From the NCBI RefSeq assembly GCF_021018805.1, contig NW_026960607.1, forward strand, positions 3,412,501 to 3,476,500: DNA of 64,000 nt, in the 5' to 3' direction. The position numbers and the translations under genes are program-made. This stretch comes from Prinia subflava. Lineage: Eukaryota; Chordata; Aves; Passeriformes; Cisticolidae. Numbering within the stretch: position 1 is the first letter of the stretch; each line of letters starts with the position of its first letter. Below, piece by piece: positions 25,765-38,868 of the stretch. Under the pieces are notes generated by a model that saw only the letters and a program-made list of their open reading frames with translations, ran no database searches and was not told where the DNA came from.

Positions 25765-26090
25765 AACCACAAAGTTATGAGAGAAATGGAACACCTCTCC
25801 TGTAAGGAACGGCTAGGAGAGTTGGAGTTGTTCAGCTTAGAGAAGAGAGGGCTCCCAGGAGACCTTTTTATGGACTTCCAATACCTTGAAGGGACTTTGA
25901 GATGGGGACAGACCTTTTAGTTATGCCAACAGCAGTAAGACAAGGGATATTTACTTTAAACTGAAAAAGGGTAGGTTCAGAGTAGATATGAGGAAGAACT
26001 TTTTTACCAAGAGGGTGGTAAAGCACTAGAACAGGTTGTCAAGAGCGGTTGTAGACGTCCCATCCCTGGAAACAACCCCTTTGGACTTTT
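25765..26090 (+). mobile_element. CR1 LINE fragment
   Basis: Matches the 3' coding/UTR part of CR1: GAGAGTTGGAGTTGTTCAGC, then GAAGAGAGGGCTCCCAGGAG, GAACTTTTTTACCAAGAGGGT and AGACGTCCCATCCCTGGAAA. Interrupted after about 26090 by an AT-rich insert. Confidence 0.85.
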
Positions 26091-26149
26091 TTTTAACAAG
26101 TGTCATTTGAATGATATTTTATACCACAATGCCCCAGTTGTACTAGTAC

Positions 26150-26365
26150 AACACACACAACAATCTCAGTGCAGAACAGTAAAGAAACTATGGTTGCTCA
26201 GAGAGGTGGCAGATGCCCCACCCCTGAAAACATTCCAGGCCAGGTGGAACAGGGCTTTAAGCAACCTGATCTTTTTGAAGATGTTCCTGCTTATTGCAAG
26301 GGGTTGAACTAGATGACCTTTAAAGGTCACTTCCAACCCAAACTACTCTATGATTCTATGAAGTT
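26150..26365 (+). mobile_element. CR1 LINE 3' end fragment
   Basis: Contains GAGGTGGCAGATGCCCCACCC, ACATTCCAGGCCAGGTGGAAC, GGGGTTGAACTAGATGACCTT and the ATGATTCTATGAAG tail. Plus orientation, 5'-truncated. It may be a second insertion rather than the rest of the preceding fragment, because the section covering the damped-lesion region (GTGGTAGATG...CCTGGAAA) is represented twice. Confidence 0.85.
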
Positions 26366-26462
26366 CAGTTCAAATCAGTAGGAGATGCTGCAAGATTTTG
26401 TTTACATTTCTCAATCTACATGTTGTACTGTGAAAATTTTATTTAAGGAGCATTTCAGTATC

Positions 26463-26486
26463 TTTTTTTTTTTTTTTTTTTTTTTT
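26463..26486. repeat. Poly-T tract
   Basis: Uninterrupted run of 24 T. Confidence 0.95.
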
Positions 26487-29400
26487 AAATTGAGGATGAC
26501 ATCTTGTAGGTACAGGAAAAAACACGAAGAAAACTAGGAAAAATCACTTTGGAAGAAACAAGAACAGTGTATACATTGCAGATTGGGAGAGGAAGGCAGA
26601 GAGAGTGAAAGGAAACAGAAATTTCCAAAACCTTGCACCCACCCAAATGGCCTAATATGTATCTCATGCCCTGACACCTTTGCTGAACGATGCACAGTCA
26701 ACCCAACCAACTCCTTCCAGGAATTAATTGAACTCACATTTTCTGTCTCTGAAGCCAGTACACTAAATGCTATGTAAAGAGTGGAAGTCTAAAAACTAGT
26801 AATTACAATTATACTAAATGCCCATGACCTGAGTATTATCAAAAGACTAAGCTCACTTAGAGAATATGATGTCAGCTTTAGGGGCCTTGTCAGCTTTAGC
26901 TCGAAAATTATCATGGAGCTAAGGCAGCACATTGGGTCAGTCCTGGATACATAGCAAATTACAGGTGTAGGTTTTCGGGGAACCATGGAGCTGAACTAAA
27001 TGCTGCCTAAGGCATGCTGGACCCTCCAGTTTGATTTTGCAACTTATGGAGGCCTTCACAAGTCTTTTTCAGCTTTACATGGTTGATGTCATCTCAATAT
27101 CCTTAGGCCTCTATACTGGGATGTGACAGCTTAAGAAAAACTGCCAGCTGTGTATATATTTTCCATTAATCTCTGAATTTTTTAATCTCTGAATTACTTT
27201 CAAGACTCAGCAGAAAAGAATTGGGTAAACCACTGGGATTCTTCTCTCTCATAAAGAAAAGGCACAAAATTTCCCTGAGATTTTTTGTCATGTGCTCAGT
27301 GGAAGCTAAAGGATATTCAAGAGTAGACTTTCTAAAGTTGATATGACTAAGGTAGACCCACTTACCTCACATCAGCAACAGTTCTGAGACTTGTCTAGAA
27401 TTGTGCCAAGAATGTGTTTAGTCATTGTAACCCCTTCATGACTTTCTTATGCAAGATTAGGCAGATCAATTCCTCTCTTTATTTCGCCTCTGTGAGCACG
27501 TATGGTGTCAAATCTGGGGAAAAGACCATTATTTCTGGGCAGAAAAAGAGAAGCATGCAAGTAGAAAAAGGTCATAAAAGCTCACTGGCTGTGAGTAAAG
27601 CATTTACTAAAGCAGTTTTCAGCAGCTATACATTCCTTGAGCTCATAGATAATCTAACAGTTGACTGAAAATTAACTCAGAAGGAATTTATTTAGATGAT
27701 GAAGTCTTAGCATATGTCTGTAGCATTCTCAAGAGCAAAAACTAGCATCCACAGTAAAAATCACAGTAATGCCCTTCTTTAAATGAAACATTAAGATATT
27801 TCAGCACATAATTTTCACCTTGGCTTCAAGAAAACTGGCCTTCACTGTAATCATCCTACTGGTTTAAATGACTTTATTAATGGAGACTTTTGTACACTGA
27901 TGAATGACAGTGAGTACCAATTTTCTTAGGTGTCACTGACAATATTCAATGTGAATTAGGTTTTTGGAAGAATATTTCCCGAAAGTGTGTAAATATAGAC
28001 AGTGTAAAGTCTACCAGAGTGATTCTTGTACTTTTCAAATTACCAGCACCTTTTCCCTTTTCTTTCTTTCTTTCCTATCCCCTGAGTTCGAGGGTTGTCC
28101 AAAAATGGGGCATGTTCATGCCAACTTTTATATTCATGTCCTACTTGTAAGGAACTGTTTAAAGTAGTTTAAAGTAGATATCTACTCCATTGCTAAATCA
28201 AACATTGAGACCACTGGTTATAGGCACAGTTACTGCCTTAGTGCATACACTTATGTGGGTGCTCTCACAAGACAGTCCCAAATGCCTCACTTGGAAGATT
28301 CATATTGCAAAAAGATCTGGCATTTGATGCACAGTCATTTCTTGAATGTGTAATATCTGGCTTATGTGTCATCATACTCATGTACCCACATAGAATCTCA
28401 TTCAGATATTTGTTTCTCTTCTTGTTCTATAGAGCCTGTGGATCATCCCTGCCTTGAAATAATACATGTAGCTTGTAGGTGCAAAGCAATGGAGGATATG
28501 CATGGAACAGCTCAAATCTTGAAGGTAAAATATAGGTTTTTTAAAAAGTGATATATTTTTGAAAATTTCACACTATCAGAAATTATACCAGAGACTTTAA
28601 CTTCTACAGGCGTTGTGGGCGATTAGTAAGAAAACTGTTTTCTGTCTTTATATTGTGGTCTTCTGAGTAAAACAATCCTCTCTGTGATTCAGCTGCATAG
28701 AGACAGAGATTTCCATCTTCAGAAACACTCTTGCCTCTCCATATTTAAACAACACATTGTAATAACCACAAATAATTCAATGTACACAGCTGATTCAGTT
28801 CATATGGGTCCTGGTACCCTGTGATACTGTAATAACACAGGTTGCACAAAAAAAAAATTCAAAATTGTTGTCCAGAACCTGGCACTATGGTTTAATAGAT
28901 ATTTAATCTTTAGAAGCATAATAGTTACCGACAAATAGGAACTGAGTTACAGGTGTGTAAGCCAATGAATTTATAGACGTTTCACAGATTCTTAAGAGGT
29001 AGTGATTTGTCAATCTTTCTCTCTCTCACAATATTACAATAGTTTGTTAGCAACGAGTGTAGTTGGGAGAGTATTTTTTTTAAAAAAGTATTACTGTCAT
29101 TTGACTGTATTATTGATAGGGAAGCTAGCTTTGCACTTCAGTGTACACTAAATTCAAATGCAATAAGCTAAAACTCAAAGCAGCTTAGTGGGTATTAGAG
29201 AATGACCTGAGGATGGGTTGCCATTAAAATAAAGACAACAATATACCCAGACTGTGTAAATTGGAGATTCTTTCAAGTCTTCTAGCACAGAAGACAGAGG
29301 AGAAATGGTGAGAGATACAATAACCCCATCATTTGTAAATGGGCACAGTCTCAGTGCAGTTAGTGTTTTATGTGGTCTTGTTGAGTACTTTTGAGTAATT

Positions 29401-32400
29401 TTCTCAGTTGAAGCTCTATTTTTTTTACCATTACTCTTTAAATTTTGACTACATCTCACAATATTTATTTCACAGCTGAGGGAGTCTGCATGATTACATA
29501 CTTCCATATTTCAGGAACTACAAAACAATTGTCATGAATCTGTTCCTTGACAGCCAAAGCCTGTCCTTATGCCGAAAGAAATTATGATTTTTTCTAAAGC
29601 ATCCTTTTCGAACCATCTTCAGCAAAGTCCTGCTAAACATTTTTCAAAGATGCAGCAGAAAATAATATGCTCATAAAGAAAACTCACATCTTCATGCTTT
29701 AAAGCAGATTATAGATGATGACTATAACATAAACAGTGTTGAAAGTATTAAGCATAGGGATTTTATAGAAATAACAAAGTTTGACATATGTATGCTTTGA
29801 CACAAATGTAATATACCAACAGAATATAGGGAGATATAAATTGAGATAATTTACAACTAATGTTAACCCATGTATAGATGAAACATTATCCAGAATACCA
29901 ATCCACTTGCCTAGCATGTGCATTGAGCCTACATTCACAGTCACAACTGAAACACGTAGATTTTTTAAGTCATCATACAGTTACATTGGCTCATTATTAG
30001 GTAGTGATTGCACTACCTCATTTATTAGTTCCAAATACTGTGTTCAGCACTGTCAGTTCTGTTTGGATCTCACAACAGAGAACCACAACATTTTCTGAGT
30101 GGACTTAGAGAGGAAGAAGATTTTCTCAGATTGCCAAAATGCTTTCCTTTATACTGATGACTATTTGCAATGACATTTTAATGTGATTTTTTTTTTCATC
30201 TCAAAGCCAAATAATCAATAAAGGGAAAAACCATATAGAGTATTTTTGAGATGAAGAGATAAATGAACACTTTAGATTATTAAAATTGCTCTTTATAGTT
30301 TTAGGTTTACATATAAATATATATTTAGGTCTGACATTAGAAAACCGATCTCTGAGCTGAGCTAAGCTGCAGCCATACCATCCTGCTGTTTTCTACCCAG
30401 TCTACACACTGACTTAATGAGAAAGGACAATTGTTCACATTTTCCCAGCGAGGCTGCAGCTACCTGGGCTGTGATCATTTCCCAGCTGTTGAGACAACAG
30501 CACTGAGCCCAGTGCATGGTAAGTCTGTCTGTGCCCTCCACTACCATGTGCCCTTTGCCTGTGCCCTCATCCATACCTGAACCATATTTAGAGTTGTTGC
30601 CTGGGTGAGAGTAACAGTCCAGCCATGGCAACATGAAGCTCGGGACAACTGTGATGGCAGCATAGTCAAGGGAGGTGAATTATTCATGCAGAGGTGTCAG
30701 AATGCAGTGGGATCTGTTTTTCAGATTCTTAGAATGCATTTTCTAATCTTCCTACCATGATTTATATTTTCTGATGTAATTTGTAAAGAGTAAAAGCATG
30801 GGAACAATGAGTGTCTGTGAAAAAAAATTAGAATGAGAAAAGTAACTTGAAAGTAACTCTGAAAAGTAACTTGGGAGAAATATTTGTGACTCAGCCATTG
30901 TATACATTGAGGAAGACACATTTCTATACTAGCTTGAATAGGGTATAAGAAATTATACACCAGTTTTGTCATGAGACTATCCTATGCCCATCAAATATAT
31001 TTTTGATGTATGAAAATGAAGTCTTTACATGGTTGTATAACATAGCTCAGACTTACAGGCTAACATAATCCTAATAGCCATGGTTGCCAGAAGGATGAGA
31101 GAGAGCCTTCCCATTTATGGAGCCACATCCAGCTCTGCTACAGCTAAGTAAATGTTAGTTTCTCATGCTGTGTATTAAGCATTGTCTGGGACTCAGTTTT
31201 GACAGTATTGGTCTTCTCTACAGCATAGAATGGCTTCAAATCTTTTGCTGCACAAGACACCAGACAATTCAACATGATAAAAAAATATTATAATTGAAAT
31301 TACCTCATCTTGCCCTTCCATGGTCCATCTGCCCTGCACCTGGTTGGAGTAGTCAGGAGTTGTCTTTGGCATGAACATCATGTGTTCCTTACTGAACTAA
31401 AAATAAGTGTTTCTGTAAACAAAACATAAATGCTTATATTAGAGAGATCCTTTCATTTGGAGTCTTTCATCTCCAAAATTTTACAAGCACTCTCTCTTGA
31501 TTCAGCAGCCATCTTCCAGCTACTAACAGGATTGATAAGACCATTTGCAGTTGGAACAAAACCACAAATTTTTACTTGCCTTGAAAAAACATGAAAATTA
31601 AGAAGTTAATTTTCAGTGGTGCTAAAATTTGATAAATTGAACTTTCAATGTACACTTGGAAGACCAAACTCTTGACAAAAAATGGGAAATGAGATAACTA
31701 TGGTCTTTCTCTAAGTACCTCAAATTGATGTATTTAATTTCCTACAGAAAACCCTAATCATTGAGTAAGAGAACATTCAGAAATCTGTTCATCTCCTCTG
31801 ATGCTTTTCAAGGAGTAAATAGACTCCAAGATTGAAAAGTGCTAATTCAGCTGAGAAGGTAAACCTGTATTCAAATTCCTCCTTCATACAACCATTAAAT
31901 TTTTTACAAATTTAGAATATTAACTTGGGAACTGAAATGAGAGTTTCCAACACTCGAGTGCATTCCCTGATTAGCAGATTAAAAAGTCTGGTCCCATGAA
32001 TCTTTAGTTATTCATATGTAAATAAAAGCAGTTCAGGAAATAGAGACTTTGCCCCATGTCTTGCCCCAATCATACCAAAGTGTTGTGACTTAAGCAAATT
32101 ACTGAAATTATGGCTACAGACTTAATTCTTCAGACATGTGAGATATTTAAAAATAGTATAATCTTCCTAGGCTAGTGTGGACTTTGGGGAAAAATACGTG
32201 AACAAGTAATCCTTCCTGCACTGCTCTGTGAGAAAGAAACAACCTGATGTCAACTGTGTTGTCTCCATAAGTTTAAAGGACATTTGTAGCATATGGGTTT
32301 GTCTATAGTTTGCTTATTGAAAAGAGGAGATATTTTCAGAGCTTACTACTTGGCTTTAAAGTTATTAGTAATGATACCATGCTAGTGCCCAACAAACTGG

Positions 32401-35400
32401 ACTCCAAGGAATAAAAAAGAAAAACAAAAACAAGTGTTTGGTAGTATCTTGATTTCTTTTTCCCTCAGAGATTCCTAAGTAGTAAAATTGGAATACTAAT
32501 TAAAAAAAAACCAAAAAACAAAAAACTTTCAATGTTTTTGTAATATTGAAAAAGATTCCATAATTTCCTTGATTTTTATAGTGTTTAAACAGATCAAATC
32601 ATCTGCCAGGATATTAATTTTACTGCAGGAAAACAGTGCATAGATTTATTTCTGGTCACTTTGGCTTTTTCACAGTATCTTTTCTACAGATCTTAATAGC
32701 TTATGACCAACAATTGAATCATAAAAGCAATTTTAGGTAGGTAGGCAGATGGTAAATGGATCTTTCACAAATGTTGGAGTCCTTCATGAATAAGTACATA
32801 AATACACATAATGTTTGATGTTATTTCATATTGCATCAGATTTCATAGAATATTAATGATTTCACATTCTGGGTGATACTATTTTCAAATAAGTAGGGTG
32901 TGACAGGGAATCATTAAAAGTGCATTAAATAGGAAACAATAATTTAATAGCTACATGGTCACAATTTGAAAATGTAGTCATATTTTGCAGTTTAGCTAGG
33001 GGGAAAGTCTTTTACCATACTTTCATAGAATAGGTTATATATGCAACTGAAACAGGCAAACCTCTGGCTTACAAAAGATATTCATATTTTATAGTGGTTT
33101 TATTCATTAATGGATTTTTTTATTTTTTAAATGAGAAGTTGTTTTTATTCCAAAGTAAAAAAATATTTCACTAAAATCCATGAAAATGTAGGAGAAGGTT
33201 TACAATATTTCTATTTAAAAATATAAACACAAAGAGAGTTTAAACCCAAAGATTCAAAAGTGTAGACCAAGTCTTATATTTCAGAGTGAGGTAATTGTAT
33301 CTAGTTGTTTTGATTAAAGACTTATTAAGTATTCCTGCTAGTAATGGAATCTCAAATTCACATCTGTATAGATATATTTTGATTGAGGTGCTTCTTCTGT
33401 ATGCATACACACACAATCAAACTCCCTTTTCAGTGTTTCCTCTATTAAAGAAAATATCCTCATTAGGTTTTTAATTGCTTCTGGATTAGGTTTAGCATAT
33501 TTTAAAGGAATGCTTTCAGCTCCACATTTGCCTGAAAACTACCATGACTACTGTTCTATTTTTACTAACCAGTTAGTTTAACACATCATAAAATGATTGC
33601 AGAAACAATATTTGTTCTGTTGGTTCATAAATTTTTTTAAACGTGACCTTTGCTTAGTGATTTTATTAAACTATCCAAAAATGTACAATATATAGTGCAT
33701 ACTCTATTGCCTTCTGGATACTTTTCTTGCATTAATGTCCCATTGCCCTAAAGTATTGCCATCACTATCATGTAGGATGGTTTTGAAAAATTAGGGTTTG
33801 TCAAAGCATTTAACACAATTTCTCCTGGGAGCTCCACTTCTGAACCGTGTTAACATTGTGAGAAATCTCAGCTCAAGGAAGATGGGTAGGTTTGAGTGTA
33901 TAGTTCTTGTATTTATTCACATTCCCAAGACAGAAAGGCAAAGTCAAGGCAAAAGTAAAATATAACAAACACACTTAACCACCTTAAAAAATAATTTCAA
34001 AGGGATTGAAAAATAGGACATGCTACTTAAAATAGGTTCTTAAAGCTGATGAAAAGTCCAGACCTCTTTGGAGTTAAGTACTTTAAAAGACTCCCTAAAA
34101 TTAAGTGTATATAAATTTAATTTAATAAAATATTGTGAATAAACTGCATCTACAATAGGATGTATTTGGTTCCCCTCTCTATCTAATTTTTCATTTACCA
34201 CAAGTCTTTTGGCACCCACATGATAGCACAAGTGTGAATTGACCCAAGGAATTATTTCAGGGTTGTTTTACTGTATGCAAATGACAGTGCAGTGCCACCG
34301 ACTGTTGTAGTGGTGCTACTCATGGAATGGCTTTTGTAGGTACGGTGGTGGGATGAAAGGAAGGAGAAGAAAGTGAAAGAACTTCTAAAGGTAAGATCAC
34401 TGCTAACTTCCCATTCTGAACATCAGAGTTTTGGAATAATGAGCTGCTGGGTCCACCTGATAAAAAAAAAAAAAAAAAGGCGAGGGGGAGGTGTAGGTTC
34501 AACAATTCAGTGAATTGATACCTCTTAAAATGTCAAAGGTTCAGTGATCTGTATCTCAGAAAGTCATGCTGGTGCTCCATTATGGGGGCTAGGGGAGATG
34601 GGCAGAAGATGCTGGGCCTCCAGGTGTCACAGATGGTGTGCTTGCACAGCATTGCCTTCGGAAATTTTCAAAGCTGTAAGAAGAGGAGCCCTGAACCACA
34701 CAACTGTGATTTCAAAATAATCTCTGCTTGCAGAGGCAGACCAACCTAACATTTTAATGCTGCTGAAACCTCTGGCTTCCTCTGTGTATCATAGTGCTTA
34801 GTATCTATAGCTATACTATATGCATAGTATCATCCTCTGTGTAGGGTGCAAATCATCTCTATAACCATAACTCTTTTTGCACCTGGCAAAAACTCAGCTT
34901 CATGCTCCAGGTGGGCTGGGACTAAGTTTTTGGGTACTTCTGTTCCTAAAAATGTTCAGAAAAAAATGACAATTGCCAACTTTTCTTTTGCCCTATGGAA
35001 ATCCCTGCTAATGCTTACATGGGTCAATTTGCAGAAAAGGCAAACAACTAAGCTGTTTGGTTCTTTCTTGGCCGAGTGTTTAAATAACAGGCAATGGCAG
35101 TGCCCATTCACCATTCCACCTTTGCAATGTTCTTTTATAGATAGGTTCCAAGGGAAAACACTAATCATCTCCTAATCCAAACCAAGTTTTACCTTTGCAG
35201 CTACAAATATATATGGGTATGTGACTATATTTTGTATCAGCTACATTCTGCCTACTCACACAGCATGGTATTCGTTTTTACTAATCTACTAAGGCATTAT
35301 GACTCGGCAAGAAATTATTTCATGGCAAAAGTATTAAGGTTTGTGATGGTTAGCAGAGAACTTGGGTCAAAGGAATTTTCTAAATTTCTCATTCAGAATC

Positions 35401-35621
35401 TATAAACCTATAAGCTTTTGACTCAAATACATAGTACATGGCATTTCTCAAAAACAGAAGTCTTTGAGACTATGTCCATCTCATTGCACATATTGCATAA
35501 TACCTACATTTAACTTGAGTATACTTTTCTCCTTACTTTTGAAAGTCCAAGCAAACATTAATGACCTATTTAAACACTTTGATGAGTATTGCAGGAGATC
35601 AAGAATGGGACATCACACCAT
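26487..35621. other. Long AT-rich unique sequence, no gene recognised
   Basis: About 9 kb without an LTR terminus, CR1 tail, tandem array or open frame longer than about 110 codons. Short frames (for example 29175-29507 and 34846-35175) show no domain or family resemblance. It could be intron or intergenic DNA. A poly-A of 16 lies at about 34462-34478. Confidence 0.55.
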
Positions 35622-36036
35622 TGTGGAATTGCATTTTATTGAAATGGTATGCTCTGGCTCACCCCTGGAAAGTGTATGGTTTATCCCAAGTCTGTAACCT
35701 CCCCTGCAGTATCATGTCGGTAACCTCATTGGCTTGAAGATCTATCCGTGCCCACTTTGAATTTCTCTGTTAAGGGTGCAAACGGAGAGGGCTCGCTCTC
35801 TTTGCCCTGGAGGCCGCCAGAGGCTCTGCTCCTCTCCCCTTCCCCCTCTCCCCCTTCTTCTCCCTCTCCCTCAGTGACCATGTTGCCTTCCTGGGGTAGA
35901 ACTCCAAATAAATCCTCACCTCACCAGCCGTCTGGAGTCTCCTTGCCTGCCTGGATGCAAATACCAACCAACCTAGAGCCCGGGGGGCTCCCGGGGAACC
36001 CTCCCCGGGGAGCCCCCCTAAATCTAAATTGCAACA
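35622..36036 (+). repeat. 5' LTR of the short provirus
   Basis: Starts TGTGGAATTGC, ends AAATTGCAACA. AATAAATCC near 35908 is the polyadenylation signal. The U3 pyrimidine tract at about 35831-35873 is shorter than in the partner LTR. Confidence 0.85.
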
Positions 36037-36038
36037 AA

Positions 36039-36056
36039 TGACACACCAACTTGGGG
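36039..36056 (+). other. Primer binding site, Lys-like and diverged
   Basis: TGACACACCAACTTGGGG starts two bases after the LTR and resembles the lysine-type primer site of betaretroviruses (TGGCGCCCAACGTGGGG) with several changes. Confidence 0.5.
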
Positions 36057-36770
36057 CAAGAGCACCAACGACCCTGAGACAAAGATGGACCACCGCACCA
36101 CCAGCACAGCGCAGAACCCCGCGGAACACCGCTTCAGTGCCGTCTCCAGCGGAGCAGCCATCCCGGGCAGTCGCAGCCCTGGGAGGCCCCTCCCCCACCT
36201 CGCAGAGACCCCGCGAGCCACCATGCCGCCGTCCCACCACAGCCAGGCAGTTCAGTGCGGGCCCAGGTCCCAGCCCCTTGACTACTCCAACCAGTAGCGC
36301 GGCGCAGGCAGCATGGCGCAGGCAGCGCGGCCCCGCCAGCACGGCCCCAGGGCGGCGAGGCTCCAGCGCGAGCCCCGGCTAGGTGGGATCGCCACCACAA
36401 TGCGCGCCCGAGAGCTGGCGCAGCATGGCCCTGGCGTGGTGAGGCGCTGGTGTGGCGAGGCTCCGGCCGAGCCCCGGCCCGGCTACACGGCCGCTGCAGC
36501 ACGGGCTTGAGACCTGGCGTGGCATGGCCCTGGCCCCGCCGCTGTGTGCACGCGGGCCCCAGCACCCGGAGAAGCCACGCGGAGCACACCCGGCCCGGCG
36601 GTGGAAAAAGCCCCGCAGAACAAGCAGACCGTGCACACCGTCCAGCCTGAGCAGCCAACGCCCTGGACAGCAGCGAAAGGAACCCAAGCCCGCCTGATTC
36701 AGCAAGAGAGCCATCAGAGAAAGAAAAAGCAGTCTTCATTTTCGCCCAAGCCCCACACCTCCCAAAACTC
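36057..36770. other. GC-rich leader-like part of the short provirus
   Basis: Very GC- and CpG-rich, with repeated GGCGCAGGCAGC/GGCGCAGCATGG-type blocks. Overlapping frames of 60-200 codons occur on both strands; none has a start context, motif or composition that singles it out. I treat it as non-coding packaging/leader-type or captured sequence of unknown origin. Confidence 0.45.
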
Positions 36771-37463
36771 GGTTTTGTAAATTGTGTAACCTCCTTCTTT
36801 ACCCTTACTCCTTCCTCCCCTTGCTGCTCCTTCTCCCTAACTCCCCTTCCCTTAAAAAACCCCCAACAGTTAACCCCGTCCTGCTAAGCCCGGCACAGCA
36901 TGGCTGCAGCCATGTGCGCTGTGACCGCATGGCCAACATGGCCACGTGCGTCCCCTCCAGCTCTTAGTTCCCACCTTCCACTTTCTAAGTCCCACAAGGT
37001 AAAAGCTAAGAAACCAAAACCAAAAGCTAAGGTAAATTTGTAATACCGATTTTACAGCCTTGTATAATTTTTAATTCTACTTTATGATCTCTTTTCCCTG
37101 TTATTCTGTCCCTTGCTGTTTTGGCCAAACAGCAGGGCGATCCAAACCCCCTATTTCTCCAACCCTAAAACCCAAACCCTGTTGTTTCTCCATTTCCTTC
37201 CCATCCCCATGAAGTAGTTTTACAATTATGCCTTTCTAGTTTTTGTGTGTGTTCATATTGCAGATTGTCCTGCTTTCAGTTTTAGAAAGCAGAGGCCTAT
37301 TCAGGTCACAAGGGTAAATCCATGGGAAGCAGTTTTTGAATTCTTTTCTTGAATAGCGCAATTCAGTAATAATAGACTGCTGAGTCAGAAACGCTTTTGG
37401 GTTTATGCTGTCCTCAGTAGGTTCTGAGGGTGACTGATAACCTAAAATGGTGTCTGAGAAAGT

Positions 37464-37494
<31 letters not shown>

Positions 37495-38083
37495 GGTAAA
37501 AATAAATAAATAAATAACTAAATAAATTTTGTTTTTCTTTTGGTGACCTAAAACTGGGGGTCTTCTGTTAGGTCTCTCGACACTTCTGGTTCAGATATGG
37601 ATGAAAAAATCCCCAGTGGGTACTTATGGACCTATATAAACAATTGCATTCAGTGTCGCTCTTTTGGTTGAACCAGTTGGAAAGTGAAAGGAATAATTTG
37701 GCTTAGATCCATAGGTGAGAATCTGAGGCCTTGTGTGGAGCCCAGGGAACTCCAAGTGTTTTCCTGTCCCTGGAATGGGAGCAGAAGTCAGCGCCATAGC
37801 CTACAACTGGGGCTGTGGTGGTCTGAAAAGCCAGCTGGAAAAGGCTGGACACTATTAGGCCAGTCACGCTGAAAAGGCTAAACAAAATTTGTTAATTTGT
37901 TTAAATCTTGCAACATGAATCCACATAACCCTTTTATTGCAATTACAAAGTCAGATAAACTGTTCACAGTATAACATAATCCTTGCTGCACTTGTATTTG
38001 TTCTTATACTGCAAAACTGTGTAATTACTGTTTCATTTTTAAATTGTTAATTGTCATATGTCATATTTCTCTTCTCACATTTT

Positions 38084-38100
38084 AAAGAAAAAAGGGTGAA
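38084..38100 (+). other. Polypurine tract of the short provirus
   Basis: AAAGAAAAAAGGGTGAA is all purine apart from one T and lies two bases before the 3' LTR. Confidence 0.75.
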
Positions 38101-38102
38101 TT

Positions 38103-38543
38103 TGTGGAATTGCATTTTATTGAAATGGTATGCTCTGGCTCACCCCTGGAAAGTGTATGGTTTATCCCAAGTCTGTAACCTCCCCTGCAGTATCGTGTGT
38201 CTGTAACCCCATTGGCCTCTAGATCTGCCTGCGCCCACTTTGAATCCCTCTATTAAGGGTGCAAGCAGAGAGGGCTCACTCTCTTTGCCCTGGAGGCCTC
38301 TGGAGGCTCTGCTCCTCTCCCCTTCCCTCTCCCCTTCCCTCTCCCCTTCCCCCTCTCCCCCTCCTTCTCCCTCTCCCTCAGTGACCATGTTGCCTTCCTG
38401 GGGTAGAACTCCAAATAAATCCTCACCTCACCAGCCGTCTGGAGTCTCCTTGCCTGCCTGGATGCAAATACCAACCAACCTAGAGCCCGGCGGGCTCCCG
38501 AGGAACCCTCCCCGGGGACCCCCCCCAAATCTAAATTACAACA
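38103..38543 (+). repeat. 3' LTR of the short provirus
   Basis: Starts TGTGGAATTGC, ends AAATTACAACA. Very similar to the 5' LTR outside the U3 pyrimidine tract (about 38321-38385), which carries extra CTCCCCTTCC-type units. Confidence 0.85.
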
Positions 38544-38852
38544 TGTCATGATCAATATGATCAAGTGAAGCCATTTATTACGAAGTTCTATACATCTTTA
38601 TACCTTTTAAGGCACTAATCACATGTTACATGCTACTTTACAATTGGTCAAGCCCTAAAAGCACGCGTCTCTCTGCTTCCAGTGATTGGTTTAACATATA
38701 TTGCTCACACAGTGGTTTTGCAAATTTCTATATGTTACTTTTTATTCATTTATGCATCCGTGAGTTCTTTCTCACATCACTTCTTCCTTTTCTCATGGCC
38801 TTGCAAGTTCTTGGTCCAACTGCTTACTTATCCAAATACGCTGATTCTCACA
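38544..38852 (-). mobile_element. 3' LTR of a truncated minus-strand ERV
   Basis: On its own strand it would run TGTGAGAATCAGCG...ATCATGACA. It has a TATA-like GTATAAAG (plus-strand 38600 region) followed by AATAAATGG (about 38573), correctly ordered. It directly follows, on its strand, an envelope transmembrane remnant. Its plus-strand left edge coincides exactly with the end of the preceding provirus. Confidence 0.65.
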
Positions 38853-38868
38853 CGTAGGCTTAGATTGT

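Larger units (their letters stand above)
35622..38543 (+). mobile_element. Short non-coding ERV provirus with two LTRs
   Basis: Two same-family LTRs in direct orientation (35622-36036 and 38103-38543) enclose 2,066 bp. The interior starts with a primer-site-like sequence and ends with a polypurine tract, so this is a true proviral arrangement. The first 700 bp of the interior are very GC-rich and the rest AT-rich, with an A run at about 37469-37493 followed by AAAT repeats. I recognise no gag, pro, pol or env motif, and the open frames in the GC-rich part occur on all strands at once. It is best read as a non-autonomous or internally replaced class II-type element that would need enzymes in trans. 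A duplication at the outer flanks (CACCAT on the left, TGTCAT on the right) is not convincing. Confidence 0.75.

Noticed and set aside
26487..35621. Host exons in the long unique region
   Set aside because: No frame shows a domain, and no convincing splice-flanked coding block could be picked out by eye; left as unassigned.
35770..36780. Several 60-200-codon frames on both strands in GC-rich sequence
   Set aside because: Six-frame openness in stop-poor GC-rich DNA; no motif, no consistent start, mutually overlapping.
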